The notes under the pieces are model-generated. The model saw nothing but the letters and a program-made list of their open reading frames with translations, did no database searches and was not told where the DNA came from. A stretch of 64,000 nucleotides of DNA. It comes from Dipteris shenzhenensis (taxonomy: Eukaryota > Polypodiophyta > Polypodiopsida > Gleicheniales). Below are positions 56,245 through 64,000 of this stretch, in pieces. The first letter of the stretch is position 1. Each line of letters begins with the position of its first letter. Location of the stretch: the NCBI GenBank assembly GCA_047967505.1, contig CM106540.1. The stretch is one strand, 5' to 3'. The position numbers and the translations under genes were made by a program.

Positions 56245-56365
56245 CATAAAATCTAGTCTTGAAAGAGATCCTTTTATTGGCAAGTGGACGTGTATGCCAA
56301 ATACGGCTCACTTTCAGAGGCACTAGATCAGTTTTTCACAAGCTGCCAGTTCGAGATAGTGTGTA
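56245..56365 (+). pseudogene. PPR repeat fragment, frameshifted
   Basis: One frame reads SLERDPFIGK, and another, just after it, VDVYAKYGSLSEALDQFF. Together they resemble the PLS-type PPR signature (GFESDVFVGNALVDMYAKCGSLEEA), with a short deletion between. It begins about 20 bp after the kinase stop. Only about one motif remains. Confidence 0.65.
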
Positions 56366-58936
56366 GCATCTTGAACGTTCCTTCTTTCTTTAGTCATGTA
56401 TTCAATTCGTACTTATCTCCAAACTTCATGCTACAGAAAAATACTTTACTCTTTAAACCATACCCTATGGAACCCTCAATGTTGTTTCTTCCCATTGAAT
56501 AAGGCTTTTGACATTGCTCATGAAAACCAAAGTATGGAATTATAAGCTAAAAACATATTGTAACGAAGTGTATTATACCATAGGAGTTAACGTCGCTTAA
56601 CAAATATCGTTTGCAAAATCCAGATCACTATCGATCTTATGACAGGATCGTGTAGGGCTGCATCTTAAAGCTGTTGCAACATTTAGGATTTTTGTGATGC
56701 ATGGAGGGGTTTGTTTGCAAAAGCAATGGTTGTAGGACATAAAATGCAAAAAGATCGATTCCAGTTGCACTTGTCATTGAGTCCTAATCGGTGCACTTCA
56801 ACATTTCAGCAAACGAATGGAGAGTTTCTTAATCTGCAACTTTTCGCAAATGATACCAACACATTGTCAACAGCCTTGATTGGATTCCCTTGTGATAATG
56901 ATTATAAAGGCTTTCTATACAGCCTTTGGTTCAGCATGTATTCCAACTGCAATTTGATTGTCTAGAGCCCGCAATCCGGATGGGCTAACAAGTATGGCTT
57001 CACTTGGACTATTCTTCAGGCATTTAGGAGCCCACTGCGGTGGTTCTTCTTGAAATTCAAACAAAAGTTAGGTAGATCAAAGTTTGTCTTCCTGAGGATT
57101 GAACATGGACTGGTTTTCAGACATCTAGGAACCCTGACGGGAGTTGATATTTGTATTTTGATCAGATCTGTTTCAATTCGTCAAATCAATTTGAACAAGG
57201 CTAGAAGGAAATACATCTGCATTTATTTGGGAATGTACGCTCTCTAAAAACGTGTGGTGGAAAGTCCGCAAATTGCTTGAAGAATTCTCTTTGGTTATTC
57301 TAGCCTGGTCGCTATTCTAGGAGACAAAGGGAGACTAAATGATGCCTATTACAATGTTTGGCAATCGATAAGGGCAGTTTTTTAAAGTCATGTATGGAAG
57401 CACATGAAGGCAATGTCTTCAACGGATGTTCTTGTGCTACTCTTCAATATGAGGAGATAGTTCTAGGCATTGGAAGAGTTCTTAAGTATCTAAAAGACAT
57501 CAGTCTGTTTACTGTGTCTCAAAGATTATATCTCGTTGATAGCGTTCCTTTTCAAAAGGCAGCTTTCTATTGTATTTTCTCTTTTTGCTTTCAATAAATA
57601 TAAATTTTGTCTTTTTTGACGGCAACAATAAAAAATACAAGGCTAGAAACATACTCTATATACTCCATTGACTTTATCATTCTTGCTATCTCTAGATGAA
57701 CCAGAGGTCATGGGCAAGTATTGTTATATACAAAATTCACAAGTATTTGAGACTTTTTTACTTCGAGCTTGTGCAATGTTGATCACACCTTCACTACAAA
57801 ATTAACATCGCATAAACATGCATAATAATTGTATTCATAGATAGAGCCAAGTTACTGCAAAATTCCCAAAAAATGGTTCTCTTTCCCAAAAAATGGTTCT
57901 CTTTCCACTTGTCATACATATAAGAACTTAACTTTTCATGCCCTCTAGGAATTCACATTAAATCCATTAGTCATTTCTTGCTCTTAGGCATATGACTTAT
58001 AATGTCCCTCGTTGAAGACTCAAAGCGTCAGTAAACACATCACCGCAAGACATGCCTAGTGAGACCTTCCAAGTTCATATTACATTCCAACTAGGACATA
58101 ACATTCTTTTTCTCTTGAGACATCAACATCAATATCTATTAAATGGATTCTAAAGTAGCTGGCGTCTAGTAAAGAAAGTCCATGCTTTGCAAAATTTTTC
58201 ATTAAACATTCTATTTCTATACGATTCACTTAGCTCCATGCTTGGAAACGTCCATTTTGGACTGTCAAAAGAAGGCAAGGGAAGAGATTCTAATCTACTG
58301 TACTGGCCTTCTTCATCTGGCACAATGAACATTGAGTCATAGAATAAGATCCCATCCTTTTTTATTTATGATGGTGTGTGACTATACTAAAGGGGGCTTG
58401 GAAATTTGCGTGTAAGTTTTTGCGATTTGGGAAAGCAAACCAACAAGTGTAGGCTCAGCAAGTGTTGAAGAGTTCAGGGGGAACCTTCCAAACACGGCCT
58501 AGACTTTGTGGGGAGGCACCAATGGGGAATATTGGATAATGGGCGAAAGCGTGATCCAGCAAAATCGCACAAGTGAGTGAAAAGTGATGCATTAGCAAGG
58601 AGGGGCAATGCTTCTTGTAAAGCTCTTTTGTTTGGTGGCGATTGTGATAAGACTCGAGGAAGAAGCCCTAGCAGCCAATAGCCATGGTAAGACGGGGCAG
58701 AAGGGGGGGTGTAAGCATTATTTGGGATGACTGCTCTAGGCTTGATGTCCAATCTCTATTGGCAGCTAGCTCTTGTTATGAAGCTAATTGTTTATATATC
58801 ACTTTCTCTCTACTACTCACTCCTCTACTAGCTCGCCTCCTTGCTCCTGTGGGAACTCTAACTTAGTGCCTATGGTCTCCTCTTGCTTTTAATTTGTTAA
58901 CTTTTATTATCGTGGTTTCTCTAAGTAGTACATAAA
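56366..58936. other. No supported gene
   Basis: Only short frames (56,711-56,965; 57,050-57,247; 57,358-57,597 plus; 58,332-58,150 and 58,752-58,474 minus) with no recognised domain. A 21-bp unit (CCCAAAAAATGGTTCTCTTT) is tandemly doubled at about 57,866-57,907. Confidence 0.4.
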
Positions 58937-59363
58937 CTTGGCAATGATCTTGGTACCACTTTGTTGATAAATTTCATATGCTAAGGGAGGATTTCATGTA
59001 TGCAATAGGATAAACTTTTGTGTAGATACTCCTTCTCCCTTCAATGACCCTATATACATCTCTCTTCATTAGCCATAACTCAAAAACTTCTTGGGCTCCT
59101 TTGATTCCACACCTCTTCATAGGAGGCTTCGTGCATGGCTTTCCTCCACCTCTTAGTAAACTTACCATTATGGGTATATGCCCCCCACATTGTTTATTGT
59201 GTCTCTTCAGCTACTTAATTTGGAAATTGGTTGCCGCTCCTTTTATTTTGTTTTTGCCATGCACCTAGATCTACACAAAAGATGATCCTATTGTATACAT
59301 GAAATCCTCCCTTAGTGTATGAAATTTATACAACACAATTGTACCAAGCTCATTGACAGGCAA
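58937..59363. mobile_element. Inverted-repeat (foldback) element, about 427 bp
   Basis: 58,937-59,027 and the reverse complement of 59,269-59,363 match along about 90 bp: CAATGA-CTTGGTAC, TAAATTTCATA, CTAAGGGAGGATTTCATGTA, CAATAGGAT and TTTTGTGTAGAT are shared in order. The 240-bp loop has no gene. No clear target duplication was found. Confidence 0.75.
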
Positions 59364-59449
59364 GTGTACCAAGCTCACATCTTCGCAATTGCTGATGTAG
59401 CATATGGATTCAAGATTAAAGATTGTTATCTCATGAGGGTGATTGGGTT

Positions 59450-60520
59450 TCAGACTGTGATTGGTGGAGCAATTGTAAGGACAACAAGTTGATGAGGATT
59501 TTGGGCAAGGTTATTGAGTTGCAGCAAGAGGCCATATTGAGATATTGTAAGGAGGTCAAGTTACTGAGGGTTTCGGGCAAGGCTGTCAAGCTGTGGGGCA
59601 AGAGGATAGTCGAGCCACTGTAAGGAGGTCAAGCTACCGAGGGTTTCGAGCAAGGCTATCAAGATTTTACAAGAGGATAGATTGAGTGAGTTTAAGGAAG
59701 TCAAGTTCCCAAGGGTTTTAAGTAACGCTGTCAAGCTTTGGCAAGAGGATAGATTGAGTGAGTTTAATAAGACCAAGTTGCCTAGGATTTTGGGCAAGGA
59801 TGTCAAGCTCTCACAAGAAGATAGATTGAGGGATTATAAGGAGGCTAAGTTGCCAAGGGTTTCATGCAAGGATGTCAAGCTACGGCAAGAGGATAGGTAG
59901 AGCCATTCTAGGGAGGTCAAGTTGCCAAGAGTTTTGGACTGCAAGGCTATCAAGTTGTGGCAAGAGGATATATCAAGTATGCATGAGGAGGTGAAATTGT
60001 AGAAGGCTTTAGGCAAGGCTATCAAGTTGTGGCAAGAGGATAGAAAGAGGCAACATAAGGAGGTCGAGTTGCCGAGGGTTTCTAGCAAGGGTGTCAACAA
60101 GTTGTGGCAAGATGATACGTTGAGAATTTTAAGGAGGTCAAGTTGGTGATGCCTTCGGGCAATATAGTCAAGCTTTGACAAGGGGATATGTTGAGCCTCT
60201 ATAAGGAGATCAAGTTGCCAAGGGTTTTGAGCAAGGCTATCAAGTTGTGACAACAGGATAGGTTGAGCGACTCTAAGGAGGTCATATTGCCAAGGTTAAG
60301 CTATAGCAAGAGGATAGGTAGAAGAACTGTAAGGAGGTCAAGCTTCTGAGGGTTTTGGGCAAGGCTATCAAGCTCTAGCAAAAGGACAGGTTGAGGAGCT
60401 TTAAGGAGGTCAAGTTGCTGAGTGTTTCAGGTAAGGCTATTGAGCTATGACAATCAGATAGGTCAAGCTTTTCTAATTAGGTCAAGTTGTTAAAGATTTC
60501 AGGTAAAGGTGTCAACTTGT
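59450..60520 (-). pseudogene. Degenerate leucine-rich-repeat array (TNL-type LRRs), minus strand
   Basis: About 15 units of roughly 72 nt are visible on the plus strand as GAGGTCAAGTTGCC...GGCAAGG-TATCAAG patterns. Read on the minus strand they give 24-residue LRRs with LGNLTSLNSLNLSSC and SLTALLETLG-type cores. The best-preserved frames are 59,806-59,561 and 60,253-59,834. This repeat style is that of plant TIR-NBS-LRR resistance proteins, whose LRRs sense pathogen products. Stops and frame changes between most units show the array is dead. Confidence 0.8.
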
Positions 60521-60904
60521 GACAAGAGATTATATGTAGTGAGACGATAGGGAAGTCAATGAGGGTGGTATTAGGCAACTAACCAACCAATGCTCACACA
60601 TTAAAATATTCAGCAAATAACTCAAACACAGATTGGGAGCTAGAATGCTCCTACCCAAGACTACGATGGCAGACTTGCCCCAAACCTTGGCATCCCTTTC
60701 GTATTTCTTTATTGTTGGAAAACCTTGCCAAAGAGATACACAGAGGAAATTCAGTCCCACTTGCATTCGATGCATAACCCACTCTCAATAGGCATCAATG
60801 CCTCAAGCAATACCCATGATGGGCTCTATTCACACCAAATTTTCTAATAGGAATTCAAAATCTGTTTCTAGTGCTAACATGAGGTCTGGAATTGTTATTA
60901 GCAT
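60521..60904. other. Non-LRR insert within the LRR array
   Basis: About 380 bp interrupts the 72-nt periodicity. A minus-strand frame (60,775-60,530, 81 codons, with SLWQGFPTIKKYERDAKVWG) matches nothing I know. It may be a small mobile insertion or intron-like sequence. Confidence 0.4.
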
Positions 60905-61260
60905 TCGTTTCGGACAAGGCTATCAAGATTTGGCAAGAGGATAGGCTAAGTGATTGTAACGAGGTCAAGTTGCCTAGGGATTTGGGCAAGGTTGTCAAGC
61001 TGTGACAAGAGGCTATATTGAGTTATAATAAGGAAGTCAAGAATAGGTAGAGTGACTACAAGGAGGTCCAATTACCGAGGGTTTTGGGCAAGGATGTCAA
61101 GCTATCACCAAGAGGATAGATTGAGCGAGTGTATGGACCTCAAGAAATTGAGGGTTTTAGGCAAGGCAATCAAACTCTTGCAATAAGATATGTCAAATCA
61201 GTAGAAGGAGGTCAAGTTACTGAGGGTTTTCGACAAAGCTATCAAGCTATGGCTGGAGAA
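60905..61260 (-). pseudogene. Second degenerate LRR block, minus strand
   Basis: About five further 72-nt units of the same family as 59,450-60,520, more decayed. Confidence 0.65.
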
Positions 61261-61325
61261 GAACGCACTAGACAGAAAGTATACAGACGCTCGAGGTGGA
61301 GCACACGGGCTCGAGTCTAGAGATA

Positions 61326-61640
61326 GAGAGAAAGCTATGTGCTCATTCACAAGAAACAAATTAACATGGCAAAGTTATCGGAAGGATTGTGCAGTATTGC
61401 TTTCAAAAGGAGTGTAATCGAATTCAATTATTAGAGATTGTTTATAGTGCCCCCATTGTGCTATTGGAGAAGATGAGAGAAAGCTATGTGCTCATTCGCA
61501 AGAAACAAATTAACACGAAAAATTTATGGGAAGGTTTGTGGAGTATTGCTTTTTAAAAGGAGTGCAATCGAATTCAACTATTAGAGATTGTTTATAGGGC
61601 CCCATTGTGCTTTTGGAGGAGATGAGAGGAAGCTATGTTC
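61326..61640. repeat. 149-bp tandem repeat, two copies plus a partial third
   Basis: GAGAGAAAGCTATGTGCTCATTC starts copies at 61,326 and 61,475, and a partial copy at 61,624. Part of the unit (about 61,555-61,620) recurs inverted at 62,412-62,475. Confidence 0.9.
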
Positions 61641-61777
61641 TCATGTTTAGTGAATGTGAGAATTCCTAGTTGTTTTATTTTCATTTGCATTTTTATGATT
61701 GGGCTAAAGTTTCACTTGCTATTTGTATCCCTATAAAGTGTATGTCTTTCTATTTGTACCCCCATCTTTTTCTCCCA

Positions 61778-61781
<4 letters not shown>

Positions 61782-61830
<49 letters not shown>
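61782..61830. repeat. (TC)n(TA)n microsatellite
   Basis: A TC run followed by a TA run of about 15 units. Confidence 0.97.
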
Positions 61831-61831
<1 letters not shown>

Positions 61832-61867
61832 TCAAGCTCATTTACAATCAATCATCCATAACACAAC

Positions 61868-62107
61868 ATGGCTAATCTTCCTTCTGCATCATCATCTCAC
61901 CACCATCAACTTCAGCTCCAAGCTCCCTCCACCCCTTCGGATGTTAGTCGCCCTCCCCAAGAAGATCTGATCCCGCACATCCTACACACCATGTACAAAT
62001 CTCTCATCAAATTTTCTAGCAAGGTTCGGTTCCTTGCTCCCCTACCACTATGTCATTCACTTGTCTTCCTTCCTATCATGTCTCTCACGCAAATAATCAA
62101 CCTTTGA
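61868..62107 (+). pseudogene. Possible TNL N-terminal fragment
   Basis: The ATG at 61,868 opens MANLPSASSSHHHQLQLQ, then STPSDVSRPPQEDLIPHIL. A Ser/His/Gln-rich leader and a following RPP motif resemble, from memory, gymnosperm TIR-NBS-LRR proteins just before the TIR domain. The TIR core itself is not recognisable, and 90 bp after this frame the sequence goes into plus-strand LRRs. This suggests a gene gutted by deletion of its TIR and NB-ARC parts. It lies 38 bp after the TA repeat. Confidence 0.4.
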
Positions 62108-62194
62108 CATCCTCTAGGACCCGATTGTCCTTTCCGTGCAGTTGTTGTGTGCTGCTCTAGATCCAGACCTTGTCAAAAGTGTGGTCTCCTTCTA

Positions 62195-62420
62195 GTCTCT
62201 CAACCTATCCTCTTGCCATAGCTTGATAGCCTTGCACCAAACCCTCGCCAACTTGATCCCCTTACTCTCCCTCAAACTATCCTCTTTGCCACTCCTTGAC
62301 AGCCTTGCCCGAAACCCTCGACAACTTGACTTTCTCACAGTTGCTCCAACTATCCTCTTGCCACAACTTGACAGCTTTGCTAGAAATCCTCAGCCACCTA
62401 ACCTCCATCTCCTCGAAAAG
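62195..62420 (+). pseudogene. LRR fragment on the plus strand
   Basis: About three decayed LRR units (SLNLSSCHSLIALHQTLANL and following) are in the same orientation as the 61,868 frame and opposite to the arrays at 59.4-61.3 kb. Frame changes occur between units. Confidence 0.65.
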
Positions 62421-62475
62421 CACAATGGGGACCCTACAAACAATCTCTAATAATGGAATTTGATTGCACTTAAAG
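62412..62475 (-). repeat. Inverted copy of part of the 149-bp repeat
   Basis: AAAGCACAATGGGG, AAACAATCTCTAAT and TTGATTGCAC match the reverse complement of about 61,555-61,620. Confidence 0.75.
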
Positions 62476-62659
62476 AAGCTTTTAATCGATGTCAAATTCC
62501 TTGTCTAACATGGCCAGAGAAGCCCATGTAATAGTGAGAAAGATTCCTTGAAGGTAATCTTACAACTAAAGTTTCACAATTCTTAGACAATTATTCATTT
62601 TCTTTACACCTCCTTCACTCCTTTATGAATAGATGATAACGTACATTTGAACTCATATG

Positions 62660-63015
62660 CACATAAAGGCTATGCTTTCTTAAACCAAGCACATATAGAG
62701 GTGTACCATGAAATAATTATTGTCAAGCATCCTATAATAGCTGTTATGTTCTTAAAAGTAACATTTTGTGGTACTCAAACCGTGGTTTCTTTACTTATAC
62801 TTCCTACTTCATTAAATGTTGCTTAAAAGGCCTAACCATTGGGGTTCCCCTTTGATAGGTGAAATTATCCCTAAAGACTATGCTTTCTTAAACCAAGCAC
62901 ATCTAGAAGTGTGCTATAAAATAATTATTATCAAGCATTCTATAATAGTCTTTATGTTTTTAAAAGTGACATTTGGCAGTACTCAAACCATTGTTTCTTC
63001 AATTGCACTCCTTCT
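62660..63015. repeat. 208-bp tandem duplication
   Basis: TATGCTTTCTTAAACCAAGC begins both copies (62,671 and 62,879). Copies share TAATTATT, CAAGCATYCTATAATAG and TACTCAAACC segments with moderate divergence. Confidence 0.85.
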
Positions 63016-63704
63016 TACGTGGAAATTTTTTGTCTTGAACACCGTTTTAGCAATTTTGGGATGAATTTGATCATCTCTCTCTACCCTCTCTCTCTTCTTA
63101 TTTTGCTCTTTTGCCACCCTATCTCGCACTCTCTTCTTTGCACTTGTTTCCCCTCTCATCCACCCTTCCGCCCCATCCTTGCATGTGTTCTCATGGGTAG
63201 ACAATCTCATTGGTACACAGGTAAGCCTCTAACATAGAGCACCAGACCGCCTTTCGTGATACCCATGCTTAAACTTAAGTCCACCCTCTACAAATCCCCA
63301 GCTCTCACTCGAACCCACACCACCAAAAAAAGTCCTATATCTCGTTTCTATCTCCTTAAAAAAGGACAACATTTTTCTCAGTTATTTAATTAAATCTCTA
63401 TTATAATAACTACTCAATAATATGTTGATTAATTGATTAATTATCACATCATAATTGGGATTAATTAATTATTATATCATGATTAGAATTAATTAATATT
63501 ACTATATAATATTAAATTTCATATTAAAGATTGAATCTGGTTGCAATTTTTCTTTTTTCGAACCAACCAATTTTTTTAAAGGGCTGGTTGGTAGTCATTC
63601 CCAATTATTAAAAGCCCAATATCAAGAAAAAAACATGATGAATAATTAATCAGTAACATTGCAAGGAAATGAATTTATGATGTGTTCAAAAAAAATTTTC
63701 CTCA
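63016..63704. other. No gene seen; AT-rich with ATTAATTA repeats
   Basis: 63,420-63,530 is a run of ATTAATTAATTATYA-type units. A short inverted repeat (ACCAACCA...TGGTTGGT) spans about 63,564-63,594. Confidence 0.5.
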
Positions 63705-63830
63705 GTCTAAATTGTCAGGAACATATAAACAAAGTTAATTTGTTTTCTAAACCATCAGGAACATATAAACAAAGTCAATTTGTTGTTTTCTAAATCGTCA
63801 AAAATATATAAATAAAGTTACTTTGTGGTT
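63705..63830. repeat. Three tandem units of about 50 bp
   Basis: The core CAGGAACATATAAACAAAGT recurs at about 63,716 and 63,765, and a decayed third copy lies near 63,798. Each unit ends AATTTGT plus TTTTCTAAA. Confidence 0.9.
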
Positions 63831-64000
63831 GTATGCAAGGCAACCGGAAATCAATGAATAAAATCCCACAAGTTAAGTTTTGCACAAAAACAAATCTTCC
63901 AAATAGCCTATAAATGAATCTTCCAAACACCAATAAAGGGAGGCCAAAATGGATCATATTACATTGTAATGTCACCATCAACATTCCCTTGCAAGAAGAG

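Overview
This is a gene-poor, repeat-dominated stretch of a large vascular-plant nuclear genome. It looks gymnosperm-like, from the mix of L1-type LINEs, Ty1/Copia and Ty3/Gypsy debris, very long AC and AG microsatellites, TIR-NBS-LRR-style leucine-rich repeats and a plant-type B cyclin-dependent kinase. The plant assignment is strong; the lineage is an inference. Only one complete cellular protein gene is visible: an intronless CDKB-like kinase at 55,333-56,229.

Layout. 3-368 is the 3' end of a DUF4419-family gene. Its downstream flank is split by a two-level nest of LINEs, both on the minus strand. A 5'-truncated LINE ('outer', 865-10,923, 15-bp target-site duplication) carries inside its reverse-transcriptase ORF a full-length 6.8-kb LINE ('inner', 1,752-8,563, its own 15-bp duplication). 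11.4-17.7 kb holds degraded Gypsy pol on both strands, a LINE fragment, an orphan LTR with primer-binding site, and a gag-only Copia-like element. 17.7-27.4 kb is non-coding: AT- and pyrimidine-rich DNA, CA microsatellites, a 1.1-kb tandem duplication and a tandem array of short hairpin-forming units. 27.4-38.1 kb contains two Gypsy relics, one plus and one minus. The minus relic is interrupted by a 518-bp foldback MITE and by a complete 4.2-kb LTR element (TSD ATGTT) with no recognisable pol. 39.4-43.5 kb is a Copia element with an almost undamaged reverse transcriptase/RNase H.

43.7-54 kb is the least explained part. It has a broken plus-strand ORF with one convincing intron, a convergent acidic minus-strand ORF set, diverged tandem repeats of about 0.8-0.9 kb, and a strongly diverged, frameshifted histone H3-like gene at 52,150. 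The CDKB-like gene follows, with a palindromic E2F-type site next to a perfect 10-bp-arm hairpin about 400 bp upstream. Then come a small PPR fragment, a foldback element and degenerate LRR arrays in both orientations, with a possible TNL N-terminus at 61,868.

Most of the window is dead or dying mobile DNA, so the genes do not form a pathway. The items with the best claim to biological novelty are the H3-like gene, the CDKB-like retrocopy with a hybrid PSTSLRE helix, the unexplained 45.6-49.9 kb ORF pair, and the small structured repeat families.
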